Assembly (NCBI RefSeq): GCF_002002925.1
Contig: NZ_CP019511.1
Location: 3,255,001 to 3,319,000, forward strand
Length of the DNA stretch: 64,000 bases
Direction of reading: 5' to 3'
Source: Sphingomonas sp. LM7
GTDB taxonomy: Bacteria > Pseudomonadota > Alphaproteobacteria > Sphingomonadales > Sphingomonadaceae
The position numbers and the translations under genes were made by a program. Below are positions 1 through 8,693 of the stretch, piece by piece. Each line of letters opens with the position of its first letter. Position 1 is the first letter of the stretch. The notes under the pieces were generated by a model. It was not told the origin of the DNA. It did not search any database and worked only from the letters and a program-made list of their open reading frames with translations.

Positions 1-107
1 AGCCAGCCGCTCGGCGCATTCTCGGCAAGGACCGTGAAGATGCCGAAGGTCGGGATGCCGACGATCACGCCGGCAATGACGCCGTAGGTCAGGATGGTGC
101 GAAGCAT
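1..107 (-). CDS. DUF4199-type membrane protein, N-terminal fragment
   Basis: Only the first 35 or so codons are in the window; the gene continues off the left edge. The start ATG (107 to 105 on the minus strand) has a good GGGAG ribosome site just upstream. The peptide begins MLRTILTYGVIAGVIVG and continues with a short hydrophobic stretch, giving one membrane segment. This start and the neighbouring LuxR-type gene resemble DUF4199 proteins of sphingomonads, but with so little sequence the family call is tentative. Confidence 0.5.
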   Translation of the reverse strand, partial: MLRTILTYGVIAGVIVGIPTFGIFTVLAENAPSGW

Positions 108-198
108 GAAATTTCTCCCGCAAAGGTTGCGGCACCGTTGGGGCGCGGCGGGCGCCGCGGAGCAATCGCCCGAAAGGGTGATTTGCGCGAAATGCGCA

Positions 199-609
199 TC
201 ACGGCACGATCCCGAGCTCGCGGGCGCGGGCGATTGCATCGGTGCGCCGCCGGGCGTCGAGCTTCTCGAACAGCCGCGCGACATGCGTCTTCACGGTGTT
301 GGGCGAGACGTGGAGCCGATCGGCGATTTCCCTGTTCGATCGTCCCGCGGCCAGTTCGTGGAGCACCGCCAGTTCGCGCGCGCTGATGCCCAGCGCCGCC
401 TGCGCCTTCGGATTGCCGTCGAACGGCGCCGCGCCGGGCCGCGCCAGCGCGCGCATGCCGAGCACGATGCCCAGGACGAGGAACCCCGCCGCGATCAGGA
501 AGATGTAGATGTCCTCGAAATACGTCCGCGCGATGCGGCGATAGTCGAGCCATTGCAGCGCCAGCGTCCCGGCCGCCAGCACTGCGCCATAGGGAAGTAT
601 GCGCCTCAC
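199..609 (-). CDS. Membrane-anchored LuxR-type HTH transcriptional regulator
   Basis: Small DNA-binding regulator. The N-terminal half has two hydrophobic segments (ILPYGAVLAAGTLALQW and IYIFLIAAGFLVLGIVLG). The C-terminal half is a LuxR/GerE helix-turn-helix with the usual motifs LSARELAVL-like, SNREIADRLHVSPNTVKTHV and KLDARRRTDAI. There is no receiver domain, so it is a membrane-tethered HTH protein rather than a classical response regulator. I chose the GTG at 609 because GGGGG lies a few bases upstream; a TTG at 636 would add nine residues without a better ribosome site. It lies 91 bases upstream of the DUF4199-type gene on the same strand, so the two may be cotranscribed. The target genes are unknown. 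Confidence 0.8.
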   Translation of the reverse strand: MRRILPYGAVLAAGTLALQWLDYRRIARTYFEDIYIFLIAAGFLVLGIVLGMRALARPGAAPFDGNPKAQAALGISARELAVLHELAAGRSNREIADRLHVSPNTVKTHVARLFEKLDARRRTDAIARARELGIVP

Positions 610-714
610 AATGCCCCCGTCGCCGCCCCGGGGCAAAGGCTAGCGCCGCGCCGGGCATGAGACAATGCGGCCCCTTTCCCCCCGGGTGCGCCCGGCCTAT
701 AGCGCTGCCAAGCC

Positions 715-1617
715 ATGAGCACTTCCGCCGCCACCGTACTCCTTCCTGCCGAATGGCGGGATTTTCTCGCGCTGACCAAGCCGCGGGTGATGACGCTCGT
801 CGTGTTCACCGGGCTGTGCGGGATGCTCGCCGCGCCGGTGCCGATTCATCCGATTCTCGGCTTCACCGCGATCCTGTGCATTGCGCTCGGTGCGGGCGCG
901 GCGGGCGCGCTCAACCAATGGTATGAAGCCGATCTCGATTCGAAGATGCGCCGCACGCAAGGGCGGCCGCTGCCTGCCGGGCGGATGGACCGCCAGTCGG
1001 CGCTGCATTTCGGCGTGGGACTCGCCTGTTTCAGCCTCGCATTGATGTATTTCGCGATCAACCTGGCGGCGACGCTGATCCTCGCGGTGTCGATCCTGTT
1101 CTACGTCTTCATCTACACGATCTGGCTCAAGCGCCGCACGCCGCAGAACATCGTCATCGGCGGCGCCGCGGGTGCCTTCCCGCCGCTGATCGGCTGGGCG
1201 GCGGCGACGGGGGATGTCGCGCTGCTGCCGGCGTTGCTGTTCGCGCTGATCTTCCTGTGGACGCCGCCGCATTTCTGGGCACTCGCGCTGTTCGTGAAGA
1301 CCGATTACGCCAATGCCGGAGTGCCGATGCTGCCGGTCGTGGCGGGCGAACGCAACACGCGCACCCAGATCGGACTCTACACCTTCCCCATGGCCGCCGC
1401 CGCGGTCGCACCCTGGCCGCTTGGGCTCACCGGCGCGCTCTATGGCTGGTCGGCGGTGCTGCTGACCGGCATCTTCGCCGCGCTGGTGGTCCATGTCACC
1501 TTCCGCACGTCGGTGCCCGACGACACGATGGTGCCCGAAAAGCGGCTGTTCAAATATTCGATCCTCTATCTGTTCCTGATGTTCGGCGCGTTGGTCGCCG
1601 ATAGGTGGTTTGCATGA
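715..1617 (+). CDS. ctaB: Protoheme IX farnesyltransferase (haem o synthase)
   Basis: Transfers a farnesyl group from farnesyl diphosphate to protohaem to make haem o, the precursor of haem a for aa3 cytochrome oxidase. 300 residues, normal for the UbiA prenyltransferase superfamily. The first Asp-rich motif is in [15 protein letters not shown] and the second conserved region is [11 protein letters not shown]. Roughly nine hydrophobic segments cover the protein, as expected for an inner-membrane enzyme. It leads a tight operon; its TGA overlaps the ATG of the next small gene. The oxidase subunits I and II are not in this window and may lie to the left. Confidence 0.96.
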   Translation: MSTSAATVLLPAEWRDFLALTKPRVMTLVVFTGLCGMLAAPVPIHPILGFTAILCIALGAGAAGALNQWYEADLDSKMRRTQGRPLPAGRMDRQSALHFGVGLACFSLALMYFAINLAATLILAVSILFYVFIYTIWLKRRTPQNIVIGGAAGAFPPLIGWAAATGDVALLPALLFALIFLWTPPHFWALALFVKTDYANAGVPMLPVVAGERNTRTQIGLYTFPMAAAAVAPWPLGLTGALYGWSAVLLTGIFAALVVHVTFRTSVPDDTMVPEKRLFKYSILYLFLMFGALVADRWFA

Positions 1618-1754
1618 ACGACGTCGACCAAACCGAAGTGATCCGCGCTCGCCAGCGCGCGCGGGCGCGCGTGATGGCGCTGCTGCTCGGCGCGTTCGTC
1701 ATCCTCGTCTTCGCGATCTCGATCGTGAAGATGCAGATCGGGCACGGCGGATGA
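1614..1754 (+). CDS. Small single-pass membrane protein in the cta operon (CoxF-like)
   Basis: 46 residues, starting [20 protein letters not shown] and followed by one hydrophobic segment ([18 protein letters not shown]). It overlaps ctaB by four bases (ATGA) and its own stop overlaps the ctaG start in the same way, so it is translated as part of the oxidase assembly operon. Alphaproteobacterial cta operons often carry a short protein at this position, annotated as CoxF or hypothetical. The operon position and the Arg-rich N-terminus plus single helix fit that group. Its biochemical role is not established from sequence. Confidence 0.85.
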   Translation: MNDVDQTEVIRARQRARARVMALLLGAFVILVFAISIVKMQIGHGG

Positions 1755-2284
1755 ACCGCAATGCCCGCACTGCGCTGCTCGCCGGCCTAGGTGTGTGCAC
1801 GATGACCGGCGTCGGCTTCGCCAGCGTGCCGCTCTATCGGATGTTCTGCGAAGTGACCGGGCTCAACGGGACCACCCAGCGTGGCGAGCGCGCGCCGGGC
1901 GCCACGGGGCAGAAGATCACCGTCGCCTTTGACAGCAATGTCGCGGCCAAGCTGCCCTGGAAGTTCACGCCGGAGCGCCGCGCCGACACGATCGACATCG
2001 GCGGCCGCGACATGGCGTTCTACACCGCCACCAACCTGTCGGACAAACCCATCACCGGCTCGGCGACGTTCAACGTCACGCCGGCCGTGGCAGGCAAGTA
2101 TTTCACCAAGATCCAGTGTTTTTGCTTCACCCAGCAGACCCTGGCGGCGGGCGAGACGGTGCGCATGCCGGTGCTGTTCTACGTCGATCCGGCGATCCTC
2201 CAGGATCCCGACGCCCGGGACATCGAGGAGATCACGCTCTCTTACACATTTTACCCTGTGGATTCCGGCAAGACTGCAAGCTAG
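1751..2284 (+). CDS. ctaG: Cytochrome c oxidase assembly protein CtaG/Cox11
   Basis: Copper chaperone that delivers copper to the CuB site of subunit I. 177 residues: a short cytoplasmic start, one membrane anchor (ALLAGLGVCTMTGVGFA), then a periplasmic beta domain. The copper-binding motif CFCFTQQ is intact, and the upstream VPLYRMFCEVTG signature is present. The ATG overlaps the preceding stop by four bases. ctaE follows after 32 bases. Confidence 0.96.
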   Translation: MNRNARTALLAGLGVCTMTGVGFASVPLYRMFCEVTGLNGTTQRGERAPGATGQKITVAFDSNVAAKLPWKFTPERRADTIDIGGRDMAFYTATNLSDKPITGSATFNVTPAVAGKYFTKIQCFCFTQQTLAAGETVRMPVLFYVDPAILQDPDARDIEEITLSYTFYPVDSGKTAS

Positions 2285-2316
2285 AGACGCTGCAAACCAG
2301 AAACAGGGGCGAGCCG

Positions 2317-3195
2317 ATGGCAGGTGCCAAGAATCATCAATTCCACATCCTTCCGCCGAGTATCTGGCCGCTGTTCGGCTCGATGGCGGCGCTGGTGCTC
2401 GCCTCGGGCGGCATCATGTGGATGCACAGCATGCCCAGCGCGAACCTGGTGTTCTTCGCCGGCGTCGCGGGCATCCTGATCACCTTCTTCGGCTGGTGGT
2501 CGGACGTGATCCGCGAAGCGCATGCCGGCGATCATACGCCGATCGTCCAGCTTCACCTGCGCTACGGCATGATCCTGTTCATTGCTTCGGAAGTGATGTT
2601 CTTCGTCGGCTGGTTCTGGGCGTGGTTCGATTTCGCGCTGTTCCCCTCGAGCGTCGAGGCAGTCGGCGGCACCTGGCCGCCCGCGGGCATGCATGTCGTC
2701 AACGCATGGCAGTTCCCCCTGCTCAACACACTGATCCTGCTCTGCTCGGGCTGCACCGTGACCTGGGCGCACCACGCGTTGCTCCATGGCCAGCGCGGCG
2801 GCGCGCTCAAGGGCCTGTGGGGCCTGATCGGCGTCGGCGAGAATGACGGCGTCAAGAAGGGGCTGTGGCTGACGATCATCCTCGGCCTGATCTTCAGCTG
2901 CATCCAGGCCTATGAATATGCCGAATCGCCGTTCCCATTCAAAGCGGCGAGCGAGCATGGCAGCAGCTATGGCGGCGCTTTCTTCATGGCGACAGGCTTC
3001 CACGGCTTCCATGTGCTGGTCGGCACGATCTTCCTGATCGTCAACTTGGTGCGCGTCTACAAGGGCCACTTCACGCCGCGGCAGCATTTCGGCTTCGAAG
3101 CCGCTGCCTGGTACTGGCACTTCGTCGACGTGGTCTGGCTGTTCCTCTTCGCCTCGATCTACGTCTGGGGCGGCTGGGGCGCGCCGGTGCACTGA
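2317..3195 (+). CDS. ctaE: Cytochrome c oxidase subunit III
   Basis: Membrane subunit of the aa3-type terminal oxidase. 292 residues with about seven hydrophobic helices. Typical subunit III stretches are visible: WWSDVIREA near the N-terminus, FHGFHVLVGTIFL in the middle and AAAWYWHFVDVVWLFLF at the end. The start MAGAKNHQFHILPPS was chosen because it begins at the conserved N-terminus; the open frame extends further upstream inside ctaG without conservation. It sits directly between ctaG and the DUF983 gene, as in many alphaproteobacteria. Confidence 0.96.
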   Translation: MAGAKNHQFHILPPSIWPLFGSMAALVLASGGIMWMHSMPSANLVFFAGVAGILITFFGWWSDVIREAHAGDHTPIVQLHLRYGMILFIASEVMFFVGWFWAWFDFALFPSSVEAVGGTWPPAGMHVVNAWQFPLLNTLILLCSGCTVTWAHHALLHGQRGGALKGLWGLIGVGENDGVKKGLWLTIILGLIFSCIQAYEYAESPFPFKAASEHGSSYGGAFFMATGFHGFHVLVGTIFLIVNLVRVYKGHFTPRQHFGFEAAAWYWHFVDVVWLFLFASIYVWGGWGAPVH

Positions 3196-3197
3196 GC

Positions 3198-3599
3198 GTG
3201 CCTGAACAACCCAAGCTTTCGGGGGGAGGCGGCCCAGGGCTGCCTCCCCCTATTCATTCCGGGCTGTATGGCTGCTGCCCGCGCTGCGGCGCGCGGACCT
3301 TGTTCAGGAGCTTCGTCGCCTTTGCCGCTCACTGCCCTGATTGCGGGCTCGATTACGACAAGTTCAATGTTGGGGATGGCCCGGTCGTCTTCCTGACGCT
3401 TGGTATCGGCGCACTGGTCACGGCGCTGGCATTGTGGGTGGAGTTCACCTTCGAGCCCGGGCTGCTCATCCACGCGCTGCTGTGGATTCCGTTCACCACG
3501 CTGCTCACCGTCGGGGCGCTACGCGTCGGCAAAGGCTGGCTGCTCGCGCTCGAATATCGCAACAAGGCCAGCGAAGCCCGGATCGCTCCCGACCAATGA
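3198..3599 (+). CDS. DUF983 family zinc-ribbon membrane protein
   Basis: 133 residues starting at a GTG two bases after the ctaE stop. The N-terminal part has a rubredoxin-like knuckle (CCPRCGARTLF then CPDCGLDYDKF), followed by two hydrophobic helices. This matches DUF983, which in alphaproteobacteria sits next to cytochrome oxidase assembly genes. A role in oxidase biogenesis is an inference from position. Its stop overlaps the SURF1 start (ATGA). Confidence 0.9.
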   Translation: MPEQPKLSGGGGPGLPPPIHSGLYGCCPRCGARTLFRSFVAFAAHCPDCGLDYDKFNVGDGPVVFLTLGIGALVTALALWVEFTFEPGLLIHALLWIPFTTLLTVGALRVGKGWLLALEYRNKASEARIAPDQ

Positions 3600-4276
3600 C
3601 CAGGCGTATTCCCATCCTTCCCACGATGATCGTCGCGCTGGCGGTGGCGGCGATGATCGGCCTTGGCGTCTGGCAGCTGGTGATCCGCAAGCCGCAAAAG
3701 GAAGCCGCACTCGCCCAGCTCGCGGCGAATCCGACCAAGCCCGAGATTGCCTTTCCGCGACTGCCCGATGATTCGCTGCTGTTCCGCCGCACCCATGGCA
3801 TGTGCGTCGAGCCTGTGTCGAGCATGCTCACCGGCGCGGGCAGCGCGGGTTTTCGCTTCATCGTCGAGTGCCGCACGGGCGGCGCCGAGGGCCCCGGAAT
3901 GATGGTCCAGCTTGGCACTACGCGCGATCCGCTGGCCAAGCCGGTATGGAAGGGCGGGGCGGTGCGCGGCATGATCAGCCACGCGCCCGACAGCCGTTCG
4001 ATGTTGTCCTCGCTGTTCGACCGCACCCCGAAGCGGCTGCTGCTGGTGGCGGACACGCCTGCTGCCGGCCTCGCGCCCAACGGCACGCCCGATCTGTCCT
4101 CGGTGCCCAACAATCATCTCGCGTATGGCGTGCAATGGTTCCTGTTCGCGCTGGTGGCTGCGGTGATCTACGTCCTCGCGCTGCGCCGGCTGGGGAAGCC
4201 CTCTGCCCCCCTCCCTGAAAGGGAGGGGCCGGTGGTGGGTGGCGAGCGCAGCGAGCCTCCTTCACCAGCAGGGTAG
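3596..4276 (+). CDS. SURF1 family oxidase assembly protein
   Basis: Assembly factor for the haem a3/CuB centre. 226 residues, with the N-terminal helix (TMIVALAVAAMIGLGVWQL) and the C-terminal helix (WFLFALVAAVIYVLALRRL) that define SURF1. The soluble part lies between them. The family normally ends soon after the second helix. Here about 22 extra residues (from SAPLPEREGP to the stop) are encoded by a dispersed GC-rich hairpin repeat, so the tail is probably not functional. The start overlaps the DUF983 stop by four bases. This is the last gene of the oxidase assembly operon. Confidence 0.92.
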   Translation: MTRRIPILPTMIVALAVAAMIGLGVWQLVIRKPQKEAALAQLAANPTKPEIAFPRLPDDSLLFRRTHGMCVEPVSSMLTGAGSAGFRFIVECRTGGAEGPGMMVQLGTTRDPLAKPVWKGGAVRGMISHAPDSRSMLSSLFDRTPKRLLLVADTPAAGLAPNGTPDLSSVPNNHLAYGVQWFLFALVAAVIYVLALRRLGKPSAPLPEREGPVVGGERSEPPSPAG

Positions 4277-4340
4277 GCGGCGGGCGAGGCATCGAGCCCC
4301 ATAGCTACCCACTCCCAACCCATCCCTTTCAGGGAGGGGA
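4205..4340. repeat. Dispersed GC-rich hairpin repeat (REP-like) at the SURF1/thrC junction
   Basis: The element opens with a perfect hairpin, CCCCTCCC TGAAA GGGAGGGG (about 4208-4228), and closes near 4325-4340 with an inverted copy (TCCCTTTCAGGGAGGGG). The two ends therefore form a long inverted repeat around a spacer of about 95 bases. It covers the last codons of SURF1 and most of the gap before thrC. Related CCTCCCC/GGGGAGG hairpins occur near 10338, 15595 and 63541. Confidence 0.7.
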
Positions 4341-4388
4341 GTTTTGCTTGGCTTGCCGCTGCCGAGTCCTGCAGCTAACCCCGCCCGC

Positions 4389-5780
4389 ATGCGCTACCAA
4401 AGCACCCGAGGCGCCGCGCCCCTGCTCGGCTTTCGCGACGTCACGCTTGCTGGCCTTGCCAGTGATGGCGGGCTCTACGTTCCCGAATCCTGGCCGAGCC
4501 TGACCCGTGAGCAGATCGCCGATCTCGCCGGACTTTCCTATGTCGAGACCGCCGTCCGGGTGATGCTGCCGTTCGTGGGGCCGGATCTCAGCGAGGACGA
4601 ACTGCGCGACCTCTGCACCCAGGGCTATGGCCGGTTCAGCCACGCCGCGGTGACGCCGCTGGTCCAACTCGACCACCAGCATTGGCTGCTTGAGCTGTTT
4701 CACGGCCCCACGCTCGCGTTCAAGGACGTCGCGCTCCAGTTGCTCGGCCTGCTGTTCGAGAAGTTCCTCGCGGGGACTGGCGATCACCTGACCATCGTCG
4801 GCGCCACTTCGGGCGATACCGGCAGCGCCGCGATCGACGCCGTCGCCGGACGTGCGGGGATCGACATCTTCATGCTCCACCCCAAGGGCCGCGTCTCCGA
4901 GGTCCAGCGCCGCCAGATGACGACGGTGCTGGCGCCCAACGTCCATAACATCGCGATCGAAGGCAGCTTCGACGATGCCCAGGCGCTGGTGAAGGCGATG
5001 TTCAACGACGCCGACTTCGCCGGCCGCTTCCAGGTGACTGCGGTCAATTCGATCAACTGGGCGCGGCTGATGGCGCAGGTGGTCTATTATTTCTACGCCG
5101 CGGTCCGTCTCGGCGCGCCCGACAAGCCGGTCGCGTTCGCAGTGCCCACTGGGAATTTCGGCGACGTGTTCGCGGGCTATGTCGCGGCGAGGATGGGGCT
5201 GCCGATCGCCAGACTGATCGTCGCGACCAACGTCAACGACATTCTCCATCGCGCGCTTTCGAGCGGCGATTATTCGACCGGCACCGTCACGCCCACCGCC
5301 GCGCCATCAATGGACATCCAGGTCAGCTCGAACTTCGAGCGGCTGCTCTCCGATCTCGCCGGCGCGCCAGTCGCCGATCAGATGCGCGGGTTCGAGGCAG
5401 AGCGCGCGATGCGGCTCACTAATGCCCAGCGTGAAGGCGCGGCGTCGCTGTTCGCCAGCGACCGGATTGACGCCGATGCGATGAACGAGGCGATGCGCTG
5501 GGCGCATGTCGAGGCCGGGCAGGTGCTCGACCCGCACAGCGCGATCGGTCTCGCCGCTGCCCGCCGCGCTGATCTTCCGGCGGAGGTGCCCGTGGTCACG
5601 CTGGCCACCGCGCACCCCGCCAAGTTCGCCGAAGCCGTCGAGCGCGCCACCGGCCTGCGTCCGCCAGTTCCCGCGCGCGTCGGCGATCTCCACGAGCGTC
5701 AGGAACGCTACGACGTGCTTCCCGCGACGTTCGAAGCGGTGACCGCCTATATCGCCGAGCGCGCCACGCCAAAGGCCTGA
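4389..5780 (+). CDS. thrC: Threonine synthase
   Basis: Converts O-phosphohomoserine to threonine with pyridoxal phosphate. 463 residues, the long bacterial form. The N-terminus (MRYQSTRGAAPLLGFRDVTL, then LASDGGLYVPE) is diagnostic. The PLP lysine is K112 in FHGPTLAFKDVALQ, and the phosphate-binding loop GATSGDTGSAA follows. Homologues start with this MRYxSTRG stretch, which fixes the ATG; the frame is open 15 codons further up inside the repeat. It is not obviously part of the oxidase operon, being separated from it by the repeat. Confidence 0.96.
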   Translation: MRYQSTRGAAPLLGFRDVTLAGLASDGGLYVPESWPSLTREQIADLAGLSYVETAVRVMLPFVGPDLSEDELRDLCTQGYGRFSHAAVTPLVQLDHQHWLLELFHGPTLAFKDVALQLLGLLFEKFLAGTGDHLTIVGATSGDTGSAAIDAVAGRAGIDIFMLHPKGRVSEVQRRQMTTVLAPNVHNIAIEGSFDDAQALVKAMFNDADFAGRFQVTAVNSINWARLMAQVVYYFYAAVRLGAPDKPVAFAVPTGNFGDVFAGYVAARMGLPIARLIVATNVNDILHRALSSGDYSTGTVTPTAAPSMDIQVSSNFERLLSDLAGAPVADQMRGFEAERAMRLTNAQREGAASLFASDRIDADAMNEAMRWAHVEAGQVLDPHSAIGLAAARRADLPAEVPVVTLATAHPAKFAEAVERATGLRPPVPARVGDLHERQERYDVLPATFEAVTAYIAERATPKA

Positions 5781-5825
5781 GGGCTCGCGCTTTCGCCGGA
5801 GCGCAAGGCTGGATAAGGGAGGCCC

Positions 5826-6695
5826 ATGGACCTCATCACTCTCACCGGCGAGCCCTGGGCCGATTACGGGCTGATCGACTCCGGCCATGGCCGCAAGCTG
5901 GAGCGCTATGGCAAATACCGCTTCATCCGCCCCGAGCCCCAGGCGATGTGGGCGCCGGCGTCAGAAAACTGGGACGCGCACGGCGAATTCCTCCCCGCCC
6001 CCGATGACGAGGGCGGCGGCCGCTGGCATTTCCACAAGCAAACTCCGGCAGAAGGCTGGCCGCTCGCCTGGGAGGAAGTCCGCTTCACCGCGCAGGCCAC
6101 GCCGTTCCGCCATCTCGGCTTCTTCCCCGACATGGCGCCCGTCTGGCACTGGATGCGCGGGCAAATCGCCGACAAGCCCGAAGCCGAGTGCATGAACCTG
6201 TTCGGCTATACTGGCGTCGGCACGCTGGCGCTGGCGGCGAAGGGCGCGCGGATGACGCATGTCGATGCCTCGAAGAAGTCGGTCGCCGAGGGCAAGGCCA
6301 ATGCCGCGCTGTCGGGGATGGAAGACAAGCCCATCCGCTGGATGATCGACGATGCCGGCAAGTTCGTCGCGCGCGAAGTGCGGCGTGGCCGCCGCTATGA
6401 CGGGATCATCCTCGATCCGCCCAAATGGGGCAGGGGGCCGAACGGCGAAGTCTGGAAGCTAGAGGAAGGCCTGCCCGGCCTGATCGCCGACACGCGCAAA
6501 CTGCTCGACGCCGATTCGCGCTTCCTGTTCCTGACCGTCTACGCCGTGCGCATGTCGGCGCTGGCGATCGGCGAGCTGGTCCGCCAGTCGTTCGGCGACT
6601 TGGGCGGCAAGGTGGAGGCGGGGGAGCTCACGGTCCGCGAAGAAGCCCGCGGGCTCGAACTGCCAACCGCGATCTTCGCGCGCTGGAGCCGCTAG
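5826..6695 (+). CDS. Class I SAM-dependent methyltransferase (RlmI-like)
   Basis: 289 residues. The SAM-binding Rossmann motif is NLFGYTGVGTLALAAKGARMTHVDAS, and the catalytic-type motif IILDPPKWGRGP follows. This DPPK arrangement is typical of the rRNA large-subunit methyltransferase I/K group, although the exact substrate cannot be told here. A GGGAGG ribosome site precedes the ATG. It follows thrC by 45 bases in the same direction and converges with ccmB. Confidence 0.85.
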   Translation: MDLITLTGEPWADYGLIDSGHGRKLERYGKYRFIRPEPQAMWAPASENWDAHGEFLPAPDDEGGGRWHFHKQTPAEGWPLAWEEVRFTAQATPFRHLGFFPDMAPVWHWMRGQIADKPEAECMNLFGYTGVGTLALAAKGARMTHVDASKKSVAEGKANAALSGMEDKPIRWMIDDAGKFVAREVRRGRRYDGIILDPPKWGRGPNGEVWKLEEGLPGLIADTRKLLDADSRFLFLTVYAVRMSALAIGELVRQSFGDLGGKVEAGELTVREEARGLELPTAIFARWSR

Positions 6696-6746
6696 CGCGA
6701 CGCACAGTCTCCTTTCGCTTCTTCGTGTCTTCGCAGCTTCGCGGTT

Positions 6747-7391
6747 TTAGGTCCGCCCCATCCGGATCGCGGCGCCCGCTACGAACGGGCAGCCGGCCAC
6801 CAGCAACAGGCTCACCGCGGCGAGCAGCTTGAAAGCGCCCGGCTGATCGCCCGTGGCGCCTGCGCCGAAGATCAGCAGCGGCACGGCGAAGGGCAGCATC
6901 ACCAGGCCCGCCAGCGCCCCTGCGCCGCGCAATCCTGCAACCAGGGCGGCAGTGGCGACACCGAGCGCGGCTAGGCCGGGCGTGCCGATCGCCAACCCGG
7001 CGAGCATCGGCAGCAGCGCAGTGCCCGGCAGATGCAGCAGCGCCGCCGCGATCACCGTCGCGGCGAGCAAGGCCGGCGCGAAGCCGAGCCAATGGCCGAG
7101 CATCTTGGCGGCTGCGACGGCTTCGTCGGATATGCCGCGTGTGGCGAACTGGTCGAGCACCCCGCTTTCGGCATCCGGCGTCACCAGCCGCTCGACCGGG
7201 AGCAACGCCGCGAGCAGTGCCGCCGCCCAGATGACCCCGCCGCCGACGCGTGCGAGCAACTTGCCGTCAGGGCCGATCGCAAAGGGGAAGAGGATCGCGA
7301 CGAGCAGGAAGAAGGCGATCGGCATCAGCAGCCCGCCGGTGCTCCACGCGCGCCGCAGCTCGCGCCAAACGATGGCGATGAAGGGGCTCAC
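6747..7391 (-). CDS. ccmB: Haem exporter permease CcmB
   Basis: Membrane subunit of the CcmAB ABC transporter needed for cytochrome c maturation. 214 residues with six hydrophobic segments and a CcmB-type start (IVWRELRRAWSTGG). It overlaps ccmA by four bases and is translated after it. The other ccm genes (C to H) are not in the window, so the system is split in this genome. Confidence 0.93.
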   Translation of the reverse strand: MSPFIAIVWRELRRAWSTGGLLMPIAFFLLVAILFPFAIGPDGKLLARVGGGVIWAAALLAALLPVERLVTPDAESGVLDQFATRGISDEAVAAAKMLGHWLGFAPALLAATVIAAALLHLPGTALLPMLAGLAIGTPGLAALGVATAALVAGLRGAGALAGLVMLPFAVPLLIFGAGATGDQPGAFKLLAAVSLLLVAGCPFVAGAAIRMGRT

Positions 7392-7957
7392 AACGCGATC
7401 TCAAGCGCATCCGGCAGCGCGATCGGCAGATGCGTCGCCACCAATGCTATCCCGCCGGCCGCGCGGTGCCCGGCGATCAGCGCCTCCAGCACTCGCACCG
7501 ACTCGACGTCCAGCCCATTGGCCGGCTCGTCGAGCAGCCACACCGGCGCGCCGCTCGCCACCACGCGTGCCAGCGCCGCGCGCCGCCTTTGTCCGGTCGA
7601 CAGCAGCCGAACCGGCACCGCTGCCAGTTCGCGCAATCCGACCGCCGCCAGCGCATCCACGACGGCGCCTGCCCGTCCGTCGATCCGGGCCCAGAAGCCC
7701 AGCGCCGCGGCGACGCTCAGTTCCGGATCGAGCGCCGCAGTCTCGGCGAGCAGCGCCCGCGCGCCTTCGCCCTCGACGCGGCCCGATGCAGGCGGCAGCA
7801 GCCCCGCCGCGATTCGGATCAGGCTCGATTTGCCGGTGCCGTTGGGCCCGCTGACCAGCGCCGCCTCGCCCGGTGCCAGCGCGAAGCTTATCCCCTCGAA
7901 CAGCCGCCGCCCGCCGCGGACGCATGCGACCTCCGCAAAGGTCAGGCCGGCATTCAC
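7388..7957 (-). CDS. ccmA: Haem exporter ATP-binding protein CcmA
   Basis: ATPase of the cytochrome c maturation transporter. 189 residues with Walker A GPNGTGKSS, signature LLSTGQRRRAALAR and Walker B VWLLDEPANGLD. CcmA is shorter than most ABC ATPases and this length is normal. The start overlaps the stop of the zincin gene by four bases and its own stop overlaps ccmB, so the three genes form one coupled operon. Confidence 0.95.
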   Translation of the reverse strand: MNAGLTFAEVACVRGGRRLFEGISFALAPGEAALVSGPNGTGKSSLIRIAAGLLPPASGRVEGEGARALLAETAALDPELSVAAALGFWARIDGRAGAVVDALAAVGLRELAAVPVRLLSTGQRRRAALARVVASGAPVWLLDEPANGLDVESVRVLEALIAGHRAAGGIALVATHLPIALPDALEIAL

Positions 7958-8370
7958 CCGGCGGCGTCTTCCAGCGCGTGCATGTCGGCGTCGGACAGTC
8001 CGAAATGATGCCCGACTTCATGGACGACGATATGGCTGACCAGCGCCTGCAGCGACACGCCGGTGTCGCACCACTCATCGAGGATCGCGCGGCGATAGAG
8101 GTGGATGCGATCGGGCAGACCCCCGGAATCGAATGCCGATTTCTCGCCGATCGGTCGGCCGTGATACAGCCCGGTCAGCGCGAACGGATCCTCGATCCCC
8201 AGGCCGTCCAGCGTCTCGTCGTCGGCGAATTCCTCGACGAGGAGCACGACGTCGCCCAGATGCGTCGCGAACGGCTCGGGGATGCGCGCCAGCGCGTCGC
8301 GGGCCAGTGCCTCGATCGCCGCCGCATCGGGCGCGTGGGAAGGTGCTTGCCCGCTCATCCCCGAACCCAT
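7954..8370 (-). CDS. Zincin-like metallopeptidase family protein
   Basis: 138 residues with a zinc-protease motif HEVGHHFGLSD near the C-terminus and the conserved upstream LYRRAILDEW region. It belongs to the small bacterial 'possibly metallopeptidase' family (DUF1025 type), whose substrates are not known. It is the first gene of the coupled zincin-ccmA-ccmB operon. The start faces the divergent phhB gene 35 bases away. Confidence 0.85.
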   Translation of the reverse strand: MGSGMSGQAPSHAPDAAAIEALARDALARIPEPFATHLGDVVLLVEEFADDETLDGLGIEDPFALTGLYHGRPIGEKSAFDSGGLPDRIHLYRRAILDEWCDTGVSLQALVSHIVVHEVGHHFGLSDADMHALEDAAG

Positions 8371-8405
8371 AGGCCGTGGGGCGAAGGCTGGGCAAGGAGG
8401 CGATC

Positions 8406-8693
8406 ATGGTGGCGCGATTGACCGAAGGACATCGGCGCGAATCGCTCGCCGCGATTCCCGACTGGGCGTATGACGAGGCCCGCGACGCGATCACCCGCCG
8501 CCTGACCTTCAAGGATTTCAACGAGGCATTCGGCTTCATGACCCGCGTCGCGCTGCTCGCCGACAAGTCCGACCATCATCCCGAATGGTCGAACGTGTGG
8601 AACCGCGTCGATATATTGCTCACCACCCACGACGCCGGTGGCCTCTCCCAGCGCGACATCGCGATGGCGCAGGCGATCGACGCGCTGCTCTAG
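8406..8693 (+). CDS. phhB: Pterin-4a-carbinolamine dehydratase
   Basis: Recycles the 4a-hydroxytetrahydrobiopterin formed by aromatic amino acid hydroxylases. 95 residues, the normal size. The active-site signature KSDHHPEW is intact and the C-terminal [13 protein letters not shown] matches the family. The ATG follows an AAGGAGG ribosome site. It converges with the SDR gene and the two share the stop tetramer CTAG. Confidence 0.93.
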   Translation: MVARLTEGHRRESLAAIPDWAYDEARDAITRRLTFKDFNEAFGFMTRVALLADKSDHHPEWSNVWNRVDILLTTHDAGGLSQRDIAMAQAIDALL

